From Azospirillaceae bacterium (lineage in GTDB: Bacteria; Pseudomonadota; Alphaproteobacteria; Azospirillales; Azospirillaceae): 64,000 nt of DNA. The DNA lies in NCBI GenBank assembly GCA_028283825.1, contig JAPWJW010000003.1:992001-1056000 (forward strand). The letters run 5' to 3'. A model generated the notes under the pieces. It was not told the DNA's origin. It did no database searches and worked only from the letters and a program-made list of their open reading frames with translations. Positions 15,631-25,000 of the stretch are shown here, one piece after another (position 1 is the stretch's first letter; the number at the start of each line of letters is the position of its first letter). A program made the position numbers and the translations under genes.

Positions 15631-17307
15631 ATGGTGAAAACCATGAGCAGAACCGCATCGGGTATCCTGAATATTAACGGCGTTAAGATCCCTCATAACG
15701 TCTACATCATGATTTCGAGCATCACGATTAACATCGTCTCCCTGGCGATGCCCATCGCCTTGCTTCAGGTCTACGACCGGATTCTGCCCAACCACACCAT
15801 CGACACAATGTTTCTGTTGGCAGGTGGCATCGTTACCGCCCTGCTGATGGAATTTTTCCTGCGCGTGGCGCGCCAACGGATTTTCAGCATCCGCAGCGCG
15901 CAATTCGAGATTTCGGAAAGCCGCCGGGCCATCTTCCATCTGCTGGACAGCGACATCCAAGCCTTCCAGTCGCAGACGTCCGGCGCGCACATGGAACGGC
16001 TGAATTCCATCGCCTCGCTGCGCGACTTCGCGTCCGGGCAGATCATGGTCAGCCTGTACGACATCCCCTTCATCGTCATCTATCTCAGCATCATCTTTTA
16101 CATCGGCGGCATCCTGACCATCGTCCCGCTGGTCAGCGTCATAGCCATCGTGCTGCTGGCCCTGCCGGCCATCCGCATGGCGCGCACCTCGCTGCTGCGC
16201 GTCGCGGAGTCGGAGGACAAGCGTCTCAGCTTCATCATCAGCCTGTTGAGCGGCATCCAGTCGGTCAAGGCCATGGCGCTGGAGAACCCGCTGCTGCGCC
16301 GGTACGAAAAGCTGCAGGAACACCGCCTGGGCGAACACCGCACCGCCGAGCTGTCGGCCCAGCACCTGGGTGAGATCGGCCAGTGCGTGGTGCAGGTCTC
16401 CGGCCTGCTGACCGTGGGCTTCGGCAGCCTGATGGTGCTGCACGGCCACCTCAGCGTCGGCGGCCTGTCGGCCTGCGTGCTGCTGTGCGGCCGGGCCCTG
16501 TCGCCCATGCAGAACATCCTGCAGCTGTGGTCGCGCCTGCAGCAGGCCGCCATCGCGCGGGAACAGATGGACGCGCTGTACGCCATGCCGCGCGAGCGCC
16601 GCGCCATGGGCACGCTGGACGCCAACGACACCCAGCCGCGCCTGATCCTGAGCGACGTGTCCTTCGGCTTCAAGCCGGGCCAGGAAATCCTGAACGGCAT
16701 CAACCTGGAAATGACCAAGGGCGAGATCATCGCCCTGGTCGGCCCCAACGGCAGCGGCAAGACCGCCCTGCTGTCCATCATGGGCGGTTTCTACCAGCCC
16801 GGCCGCGGCCGCATCACCCTGGACGGCGTCGACCTCGACCAGTACGACCCGACTTCGGTGCGCGAGGCCATCGCCTTCCTGCCCCAGAACGAGATCCTGT
16901 TCCGCGGCACCATCACCGAGAACATCACCCTGTTCCGCCCGGAATATGACGAGCTGGCGCTGGTGGCCGCCGAGCGGGCCGGCATCTCCGACCTGATCCA
17001 CGCCCTGCCCCACGGCTTCGCCACCTTCGTCGGCGACGGCGCCACCGAACCGCTGCCCCGCGGCCTGGCCCAGCGCATCGCCGTGGCCCGCGCCCTTGTC
17101 CACCGCCCCCGCATCATCCTGTTCGACGACGCCAATTCCGCCGTCGATGACGAGGGCGACCGCCACCTGTTCGGGCTGATGAACGAGCTGCGCAGCGAAT
17201 GCGGGCTGGTCCTGGTCAGCCATCGCCCGGCCGTCCTGAAGCTGGCGGACCGGATTTACCGCCTGGCCGACGGCCAACTGGATCGCACCCTGGAGTTCGC
17301 ATTATGA
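15631..17307 (+). CDS. type I secretion ABC exporter, half-transporter 1
   Basis: A 558-residue inner-membrane ABC half-transporter. Residues about 1-300 are the transmembrane domain; it lacks the N-terminal C39-like domain that its partner has. The nucleotide-binding domain has Walker A GPNGSGKT (371-378), the Q-loop in FLPQNEILF, and H-loop VSHRP. Two key motifs are off-consensus: the signature is LPRGLAQR (from 475) instead of LSGGQ, and Walker B reads IILFDD (495-500), with Asp where the catalytic Glu is expected. It probably pairs with the next gene and exports the giant adhesin in one step from the cytoplasm. Start ATG 15631; ATG 15643 is possible. Its stop overlaps the next start (ATGA). 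The 5' end is AT-richer than the rest. Confidence 0.9.
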   Translation: MVKTMSRTASGILNINGVKIPHNVYIMISSITINIVSLAMPIALLQVYDRILPNHTIDTMFLLAGGIVTALLMEFFLRVARQRIFSIRSAQFEISESRRAIFHLLDSDIQAFQSQTSGAHMERLNSIASLRDFASGQIMVSLYDIPFIVIYLSIIFYIGGILTIVPLVSVIAIVLLALPAIRMARTSLLRVAESEDKRLSFIISLLSGIQSVKAMALENPLLRRYEKLQEHRLGEHRTAELSAQHLGEIGQCVVQVSGLLTVGFGSLMVLHGHLSVGGLSACVLLCGRALSPMQNILQLWSRLQQAAIAREQMDALYAMPRERRAMGTLDANDTQPRLILSDVSFGFKPGQEILNGINLEMTKGEIIALVGPNGSGKTALLSIMGGFYQPGRGRITLDGVDLDQYDPTSVREAIAFLPQNEILFRGTITENITLFRPEYDELALVAAERAGISDLIHALPHGFATFVGDGATEPLPRGLAQRIAVARALVHRPRIILFDDANSAVDDEGDRHLFGLMNELRSECGLVLVSHRPAVLKLADRIYRLADGQLDRTLEFAL

Positions 17308-19496
17308 CGCTGCTTCTCGACCGCGATGCCGCCCGCGGGGACCTGACGACGCGTCCCGCCGCCCTGCCGGTTCCGGCCACCACGGTGGGCGTCAACTGGA
17401 TCGACTTCCTGGATCCGCTGGCGCAGCTGCTGAACCGCCACGGCTGGTCCGGCTCCCGCCGCCAGATCCTGGAGGCGCTGCCGTCGGAGCCGCGGGCCAA
17501 TCCCATGGCCGACCTGCGCGACATCCTGGGCCGCCTGGGTTACGTCAGCACCCTGCACCAGGCCGACGGCTTTTCGCTGGACGACCTGCGCCGCATCGCC
17601 GGCCCGGCCGAGAGCACCATCGGCGTCATGCTGCACATCCCCCTGGGCGCACCGCCGACCCTGGTGGAGGTGATGGAGAACCGCTTCGTCGTGACCCGGC
17701 CGCTGGCCGAGGGCGCGCCGGCCACGGCGGGCGAGGACGCCGCCCTGCCCGCCGGCACGCTGGTGGTGGTGCGCCCCGGCACCCTTCCCAGCAGCGGGAC
17801 GGAGAAACAGGGCTGGCTGCGCAGCCGCATCAATGAAAGCGGGCCGCTGATCCTGGCGTCCATGGGCCTGACCCTGCTGGCCAACATCCTGGCGCTGGCC
17901 AATCCGCTGTTCGTGATGAACGTCTACGACAAGGTCATCTCCGCCAACACGCCCTGGCTGCTGGTGCCGCTGGGCATCGGCGCCATCAGCGCCTCGCTGT
18001 TCGAACTGGTCACCCGCCGCCTGCGCAGCCACACCATGGCCCATGGCGGCGCCCGCCTGGCCTATGTGGTGGGCAACGCCGTGTTCGGCCGCCTGCTGAG
18101 CCTGCCCAGCGCCCTGACGGAACGCGTCAGCATCGCCGCCCAGGTGGCGCGCGTGCGCGACATCGACCGGGTGCGCGACCTGCTGACCGGCCCGCTGGCG
18201 CAGGCAACGCTGGACCTGCCGTTCATGTTCCTGTTCATCGCTGCCATCTTCGTGCTGGGCGGCTGGCTGGGCCTGGTGCCGGTGTTCGCCGTGTTCGTCT
18301 ACGGCCTGCTGGCCTTCGTCGCCAACGCCGTCACCCGCTACCGCGTGTCCCAGGCGGCCATCGCCAACGCGCGGCGCCAGGAACTGACCCTGGAAATCAT
18401 CGAGCGCATGCGCTCCATCCGCACCCTGGGCCTGGTGGACATCTGGCGCGACCGCTACGACACCGTGGCCCGCAACGCGGCGGAGGCCAACCTGCGCTAC
18501 GGCCAGGCGGCCGCCACCGTCAGCACCATCAGCCAGACGCTGGGCACGCTGACGGCGCTGGCCACCCTGATGTTCGGCGTGCACCGCGTCCTGGCCGGCG
18601 ACCTCACCACCGGCGGCCTGATCGCCTCCATGATGCTGGTGTGGCGCATGCTGGGCCCCCTGCAGGCCGCCTTCATGGCCAGCGCCCGCGTGGGCCAGAT
18701 CCGCTCCTCCATCCGGCAGATCGAAACCCTGATGGCGACGCCGCCGGAACGGTCGGAGACGATGCGGCCGGACCGCGTCGCCGAAATCCAGGGCCGCGTC
18801 TCCTTCACCCGCGTCACCTTCCGCTACCACCGGGAGCCCGAGCCCATCCTGGCCAACATCGGGTTCGAGGTGGCGCCGCGCGAGGTAGTGGCCATCGTCG
18901 GCCGCTGCGGCGGCGGCAAGTCCACCGTGCTGAAGCTGATGAGCGGCCTGTACACCGCCCAGGGCGGATCCGTCCGCATCGACGGCCGCGACATCCGCCA
19001 GTTCGACCCCATCCAGCTGCGCCGTTCCATCGCCTACGTGACGCAGGTGCCGCAGTTCTTCCAGGGCTCGCTGGCCGACAATCTGCGCCTGGCGGCCCCG
19101 CTGGCGACCGACGCCGAACTGATCGACGCGCTGGACCAGGCGGGCGCCTTGGACACGGTGCGCAGCCTGAAGGATGGGCTGGACACCCGGTTCGACACCC
19201 ATTCCGCCCCGCTGCCCACCGGCGTGCTGGCCCGCCTGTCGCTGGCCCGCGCCTACCTGCGCAACACCCCGCTGGTCCTGCTGGATGAGCCCATCAGCGG
19301 TTTCGACTTCGAGGGCGAGTTCGCCTTCATGTCGGCCATCGAGATGCTGCGCCAGCGCTCCACCGTCTTCTTCGCCACCCATCGCCGAGGCCACCTCGGC
19401 ATCGCCGACAAGGTCCTGATCCTGGAGAACGGCACCACCCGCTACTTCGGGACTGCCGAAAAGGTTCGCGACCGTATTCCGAGAGGCATGATCTGA
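17304..19496 (+). CDS. type I secretion ABC exporter, half-transporter 2
   Basis: A 730-residue ABC half-transporter with an N-terminal extension of about 170 residues resembling the C39-peptidase-like domain of HlyB/LapB-type exporters; I see no catalytic Cys, so it is probably a substrate-docking domain. A six-helix membrane domain covers about 180-470 (FVMNVYDKVISANTPWLLVPLG is typical of the family). The NBD has Walker A GRCGGGKS (533-540), the signature position LPTGVLAR (from 637) instead of LSGGQ, Walker B LVLLDE (657-662, Glu present) and H-loop ATHRRG. It overlaps the upstream gene by four bases and the downstream fusion-protein gene by one, so the three are translationally coupled. 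Likely function is ATP-driven export of the adhesin. Confidence 0.91.
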   Translation: MTLLLDRDAARGDLTTRPAALPVPATTVGVNWIDFLDPLAQLLNRHGWSGSRRQILEALPSEPRANPMADLRDILGRLGYVSTLHQADGFSLDDLRRIAGPAESTIGVMLHIPLGAPPTLVEVMENRFVVTRPLAEGAPATAGEDAALPAGTLVVVRPGTLPSSGTEKQGWLRSRINESGPLILASMGLTLLANILALANPLFVMNVYDKVISANTPWLLVPLGIGAISASLFELVTRRLRSHTMAHGGARLAYVVGNAVFGRLLSLPSALTERVSIAAQVARVRDIDRVRDLLTGPLAQATLDLPFMFLFIAAIFVLGGWLGLVPVFAVFVYGLLAFVANAVTRYRVSQAAIANARRQELTLEIIERMRSIRTLGLVDIWRDRYDTVARNAAEANLRYGQAAATVSTISQTLGTLTALATLMFGVHRVLAGDLTTGGLIASMMLVWRMLGPLQAAFMASARVGQIRSSIRQIETLMATPPERSETMRPDRVAEIQGRVSFTRVTFRYHREPEPILANIGFEVAPREVVAIVGRCGGGKSTVLKLMSGLYTAQGGSVRIDGRDIRQFDPIQLRRSIAYVTQVPQFFQGSLADNLRLAAPLATDAELIDALDQAGALDTVRSLKDGLDTRFDTHSAPLPTGVLARLSLARAYLRNTPLVLLDEPISGFDFEGEFAFMSAIEMLRQRSTVFFATHRRGHLGIADKVLILENGTTRYFGTAEKVRDRIPRGMI

Positions 19497-20821
19497 TGCG
19501 CACCTTCGCCCTGCCGTCATGGTTCCATCTGCCGGATTTCGCCTCCGACGAACTGGTCACCGATCCCGGCATCTCCCCCCTCACCCGCAGCACCATCATG
19601 GTGGCGGGAATTTGTGTCGCCGCCTTCATCGGCTGGGCGGTACTGACGCCTGTGCATGAGGTGGCGACCGCCTTTGGCGAGGTCGTCCCCGCCCGCGCCG
19701 TGCAGGCGGCCCAATCCCTGGAAGGCGGCATCGTCGCCGAGGTGATGGTGCGCCAGGGCCAGCTGGTGGAGGCCGGCCAGCCGCTGGTGCGCTTCGAAGG
19801 CGGCACCACCACGGCCAGCCGCGACCAGTACACCGCGCGGCGCCTCGCCCTGCAGGCACAGATGGAACGGCTGGCCGCCTTCGCGCAAGGCCGCCCGGCG
19901 AACTTCACCCCCTTTGCCAGCCAGCCCGACGTCGTGCAGAACAACCGCCAGCTGCTGGCCGCCCAGATCGAGGCCAGGAACAACCAGCGCGCCGTGCTGG
20001 TGGACCAGGGCCGGCAGATGGCGTCGCAGCTGACCGCCGCGAAGGCGCAGTTGGTCTCGGTCATGACCGACCTGAACATCGCCCAGAGCAAGGTGAACCT
20101 GCGCCAGGACCTGGTGGAAAAGGGCCTGAATTCCAAGCTGAACCTGCTGGAAGCCCAGCGCGACATGGCGGCGTCCCTGTCGGAAAAGGCCCGGCTGGAA
20201 GGCGTCATCGGCGCCACCCAGGGCACCTTGGCCGAGAACAAGTCCCGCCTGAACGAACTGGACGGCCGCCTGAAGCAGGAGGCCATGGACAAGATGGAAA
20301 CCACGGGCGCCCAATTGGCGGAGCTGGACAAGCTGATCAACGGCCAGGATGACCGGGTGGACCGCCTGGTCATCTCCGCCCCGATGCGCAGCATCGTCCT
20401 GGAATTGCCGGTGAAGACCATCGGCGGCGTCATCTCCCCCGGCGGCATCGTCGCCCGCCTGGTGCCGGTGGACGACGAACTGCTGGCCGAGGTGCGCGTT
20501 TCCACCCGCGACATCGGCTTCGTCAAGGCGGGCCAGCCGGTGAAGGTGAAGGTGCAGGCCTTCGACTACGCCCGCTACGGCCGCATTGACGGCGTCCTGG
20601 AATCGGTCTCGCCCACCACCTTCATGGATGAGCAGAAGAACCCCTACTACCAGGCACGGGTGAAGCTGGCGACCAACTACGTCGGGCTGCAGAAGGAACG
20701 CTATCAGCTGCTGCCCGGCATGACGCTTCAGGCCGACATCACGACGGGCGAGAAGACGGTATTCCAGTACCTCTTGAAGCCCATCTACACCACGGTGGAC
20801 AGCGCCTTCCACGAACGTTGA
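19496..20821 (+). CDS. HlyD/LapC-type membrane fusion protein
   Basis: A 441-residue periplasmic adaptor linking the inner-membrane ABC exporter to an outer-membrane channel. It has a short cytoplasmic N-terminus, one transmembrane helix near residues 33-52 (STIMVAGICVAAFIGWAVL), a biotinyl-lipoyl half (QSLEGGIVAEVMVRQGQLVEAGQPLVRF), a long helical hairpin (about 110-285, with NSKLNLLEAQRDM), and the closing half with VISPGGIVARLVP and beta-barrel strands ending in LLPGMTLQADITTGEKTV, the typical HlyD C-terminal signature. It starts one base inside the stop of the ABC gene. No TolC-like channel gene is in the window, so that component must be encoded elsewhere. Confidence 0.93.
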   Translation: MRTFALPSWFHLPDFASDELVTDPGISPLTRSTIMVAGICVAAFIGWAVLTPVHEVATAFGEVVPARAVQAAQSLEGGIVAEVMVRQGQLVEAGQPLVRFEGGTTTASRDQYTARRLALQAQMERLAAFAQGRPANFTPFASQPDVVQNNRQLLAAQIEARNNQRAVLVDQGRQMASQLTAAKAQLVSVMTDLNIAQSKVNLRQDLVEKGLNSKLNLLEAQRDMAASLSEKARLEGVIGATQGTLAENKSRLNELDGRLKQEAMDKMETTGAQLAELDKLINGQDDRVDRLVISAPMRSIVLELPVKTIGGVISPGGIVARLVPVDDELLAEVRVSTRDIGFVKAGQPVKVKVQAFDYARYGRIDGVLESVSPTTFMDEQKNPYYQARVKLATNYVGLQKERYQLLPGMTLQADITTGEKTVFQYLLKPIYTTVDSAFHER

Positions 20822-20951
20822 GGTGCCGGCGGGCACCGCAGGGGATCCGCCCCGCGGGCGCCCGCCTTTCGATCCAGTAACGACATGCCCGCAAGCGGCT
20901 GCTACCGGCACCCGCTTCCATTCGGCCCTCTTTTTGTGACGGAAACACGCC
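20822..20951 (+). other. spacer with GC hairpins before the adhesin gene
   Basis: A 130-base gap. It includes GGTGCC / GGCACC and a GCGGGCGCCCGC palindrome without a T-run. This could lower read-through between the exporter genes and the adhesin or protect mRNA ends. The ribosome site before ATG 20952 is weak. Confidence 0.3.
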
Positions 20952-22088
20952 ATGGCTCAGCAGAGCGATAAGTCGTCCTCGACCGGTAAGACCCAGGCCA
21001 TCCGCGACCAGGCCACGACGCAGACGAGCCGTCCGCTGAAGGCGCTGGAGCGGCCGGGCGCCGACACGGCCGCGGACCCGCGCTCTGGCAGCGGCTATCT
21101 CGGCACGGTGCACAACGGCAGCCAGCTGGAAAACGGCGGCGTCGCGGCGCAGACCGGAGTGCCGACGGGCACCGCCAGCCAGGCCTCCACCAGCACCACC
21201 GATCTCGCCAGTTCACCCCTGGCGCCGAATGAGAACACCACCAACCTGACGTCCAGCGGCAACAGCTCCTCGGGCGGTTCCTCCCTGGCCTCGGGTGGCG
21301 GCGACGGCGGGGCCACCACCGCGGATAGCGGTGGCACCCCCACCTCCCCCGCCCTGGGGTCGTCCTCCCCCACCGTCCCCCAGGCGCACGCCACCGCCCC
21401 CAGCGGGCCGGTGAACCTGGCCAGCGCCGGCACCCCGGCCGCCCCGGCCGCCGCCGCCCCCGGCACCACAAACGCCGCCAATGCGGAAACGGCCGCCACG
21501 CCGGCCACGACCAGTACCGACACCGGCACGACCAATACGGGCACCACGAATACCGGCACGGGAACCACCACCGGCACCCAGGCCGGCGGCACCGATACCG
21601 GCACCTCCACCGGTACGGAAACCGGCGGGACCACCACGGGGTCCGGCACCACCGACCCCACCACCGGAACCGGTTCCGGCGGAACACAGGCTGGCGGCAC
21701 TGACACCGGGACCAATACAGGTACCGATACAGGCACAGGGACCGGAACGGGCTCGGGCACTGATACCGGTTCGGGCACGGGCACCGGTACGACCGATCCC
21801 ACCACCGGAACGGGCTCGGGCGGAACACAGGCTGGCGGCACCGATACCGGAACCCACACGGGGACCGACACCGGCACAGGGACCGGAACGGGCTCAGGCA
21901 CTGATACCGGCTCGGGGACGGGCACCGGCACGACTGATCCCACCGGCGGCACAGGCTCCGGCGGTGTCGAGGCTGGTGGCGGCACGGGTGGTGGCACCGG
22001 AACCACCGACCCCACGGGCGGCACCGGCACGGGCACCGAGACCGGCGGCGGCGGCACCCAATCCGGGCACGGGCACCGGCACGACTGA
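20952..22088 (+). CDS. adhesin, N-terminal in-frame segment
   Basis: The uninterrupted first frame (378 residues) is true adhesin sequence up to about 22057 and then runs out of frame to a false stop. It carries [20 protein letters not shown], a Ser/Thr/Gly/Ala-rich low-complexity stretch, and the first Gly/Thr repeats, which include [15 protein letters not shown] versions not seen later. There is no signal peptide and no recognisable retention or protease-cleavage module. Confidence 0.6.
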   Translation: MAQQSDKSSSTGKTQAIRDQATTQTSRPLKALERPGADTAADPRSGSGYLGTVHNGSQLENGGVAAQTGVPTGTASQASTSTTDLASSPLAPNENTTNLTSSGNSSSGGSSLASGGGDGGATTADSGGTPTSPALGSSSPTVPQAHATAPSGPVNLASAGTPAAPAAAAPGTTNAANAETAATPATTSTDTGTTNTGTTNTGTGTTTGTQAGGTDTGTSTGTETGGTTTGSGTTDPTTGTGSGGTQAGGTDTGTNTGTDTGTGTGTGSGTDTGSGTGTGTTDPTTGTGSGGTQAGGTDTGTHTGTDTGTGTGTGSGTDTGSGTGTGTTDPTGGTGSGGVEAGGGTGGGTGTTDPTGGTGTGTETGGGGTQSGHGHRHD

Positions 22089-25000
22089 TCCCACCGGCGG
22101 CACAGGCTCCGGCGGCGTCGAGGCCGGCGGCGGCACCGGTGGCGGCACAGGCACCACCGACCCCACGGGCGGCACGGGCACCGGCACGACCGATCCCACC
22201 GGCGGCACAGGCTCCGGCGGCGTCGAGGCCGGCGGCGGCACGGGTGGTGGCACAGGCACCACCGATCCCACGGGCGGCACCGGCACGGGCACCGAAACAG
22301 GCGGCGGCACGACCAATCCGGGCACAGGAACCGGCACGACTGACCCCACTGGTGGCACAGGCTCCGGCGGTGTCGAGGCTGGTGGCGGCACGGGTGGCGG
22401 CAGCGGCACCACCGATCCCACGGGCGGCACCGGAACGGGCACCGAAACAGGTGGCGGCACGACCAATCCGGGCACCGGAACCGGCACGACTGACCCCTCC
22501 GGCGGCACAGGCTCCGGCGGCGTTGAGGCTGGCGGTGGCACAGGCGGCGGCACCGGCACCACCGATCCCACGGGCGGCACCGGCACGGGCACCGAAACAG
22601 GCGGCGGCACGACCAATACGGGCACCGGAACCGGCACGACTGACCCCACTGGCGGCACAGGCTCTGGCGGTGTCGAGGCTGGCGGCGGCACCGGTGGCGG
22701 CACCGGCACCACCGACCCCACGGGCGGCACCGGCACGGGCACCGAAACCGGCGGTGGCGGCACCAATCCGGGCACGGGCACCGGCACGACCGATCCCACC
22801 GGCGGCACGGGCTCCGGCGGCGTCGAGGCCGGCGGCGGCACGGGCGGCGGTACCGGAACCACCGACCCCACCGGCGGCACCGGCACGGGCACCGAAACAG
22901 GCGGCGGCGGCACCAATCCGGGCACGGGCACCGGCACGACCGATCCCACCGGCGGCACGGGCTCCGGCGGCGTCGAGGCCGGCGGCGGCACGGGCGGCGG
23001 TACCGGAACCACCGACCCCACGGGCAGCACCGGAACGGGCACCGAGACCGGCGGCGGCCGGCACCAATCCGGGCACGGGCACCGGCACGACTGATCCCAC
23101 TGGCGGCACGGGCTCCGGCGGCGTCGAGGCCGGCGGTGGCACGGGCGGCGGTACCGGAACCACCGACCCCACGGGCGGCACCGGAACGGGCACCGAGACC
23201 GGCGGTGGCGGCACCAATCCGGGCACGGGCACCGGCACGACTGATCCCACTGGCGGCACGGGCTCCGGCGGCGTCGAGGCCGGCGGTGGCACGGGCGGCG
23301 GTACCGGAACCACCGACCCCACCGGCGGCACCGGCACGGGCACCGAAACCGGCGGCGGCACCAATCCGGGCACGGGCACCGGCACGACCGATCCCACCGG
23401 CGGCACGGGCTCCGGCGGCGTCGAGGCCGGCGGTGGCACGGGCGGCGGTACCGGAACCACCGACCCCACGGGCGGCACCGGAACGGGCACCGAGACCGGC
23501 GGTGGCGGCACCAATCCGGGCACGGGCACCGGCACGACTGATCCCACTGGCGGCACGGCGCTCCGGCGGCGTCGAGGCCGGCGGCGGCACGGGCGGCGGT
23601 ACCGGCACCACCGACCCCACGGGCGGCACCGGCACGGGCACTGGAACCGGCGGTGGCGGCACCAATCCGGGCACGGGCACCGGCACGACTGATCCCACCG
23701 GCGGCACGGGCTCCGGCGGTGTCGAGGCTGGTGGCGGCACGGGTGGTGGCACAGGCACCACCGACCCCACGGGCGGCACCGGCACGGGCACCGAAACAGG
23801 CGGCGGCACCAACCCGGGTACCGGAACCGGCACGACTGATCCCACCGGCGGCACAGGCTCCGGCGGTGTCGAGGCTGGTGGCGGCACGGGTGGTGGCACA
23901 GGCACCACCGACCCCACGGGCGGCACCGGCACGGGCACCGAGACCGGCGGCGGCACGACCAATCCGGGCACAGGAACCGGCACGACTGACCCCACTGGCG
24001 GCACAGGCTCTGGCGGTGTCGAGGCTGGCGGCGGCACCGGTGGCGGCACAGGCACCACCGACCCCACGGGCGGCACCGGCACGGGCACCGAAACCGGCGG
24101 CGGCGGCACCAATCCGGGCACGGGCACCGGCACGACCGATCCCACCGGCGGCACGGGCTCCGGCGGCGTCGAGGCCGGCGGTGGCACGGGCGGCGGTACC
24201 GGCACCACCGATCCCACGGGGGGCACCGGCACGGGCACTGGAACCGGCGGTGGCGGCACCAATCCGGGCACGGGCACCGGCACGACCGATCCCACTGGCG
24301 GCACGGGCTCCGGCGGCGTCGAGGCCGGCGGCGGCACGGGCGGCGGTACCGGCACCACCGATCCCACGGGGGGCACCGGCACGGGTACTGGAACCGGCGG
24401 TGGCGGCACCAATCCGGGCACGGGCACCGGCACGACCGATCCCACTGGCGGCACGGGCTCCGGCGGCGTCGAGGCTGGCGGCGGTACGGGCGGCGGTACC
24501 GGCACCACCGATCCCACGGGGGGCACCGGCACGGGTACTGGAACCGGCGGTGGCACAAACCCGGGCTCGGGCGGCGGTACCGGCACGGACCCCATTACGG
24601 GCACGGGCTCCGGCGGAACCGGCACCGGGGGCGATTCCTCCACCGGCACGGGCTCCGGCGGTGCGGAAACAGGCGGCGGCGGCGGAACGGGCACGACCGA
24701 TCCCACCGGCGGCACGGGCTCCGGTGGCGTTGAGGCCGGCGGCGGCACGGGTGGCGGAACTGGCACCACCGATCCCACCGGTGGCACCGGTACGGGCGGC
24801 ACGGGTTCCGGCGGCACCGGAACCGGCGGCGGCACCACAAATCCAGGCACGGGCACCGGTACGACCGATCCCACCGGCGGCACAGGCTCCGGCGACGGCA
24901 ACCACATTTCCGTCAATCTGAGCGTTGCCCCAGCCGCCGGCCTGGAAGACCAACCCATCGCCCTCACCATCGGGGCTGGCGTCGGCTCGCCCGGGGCCGG

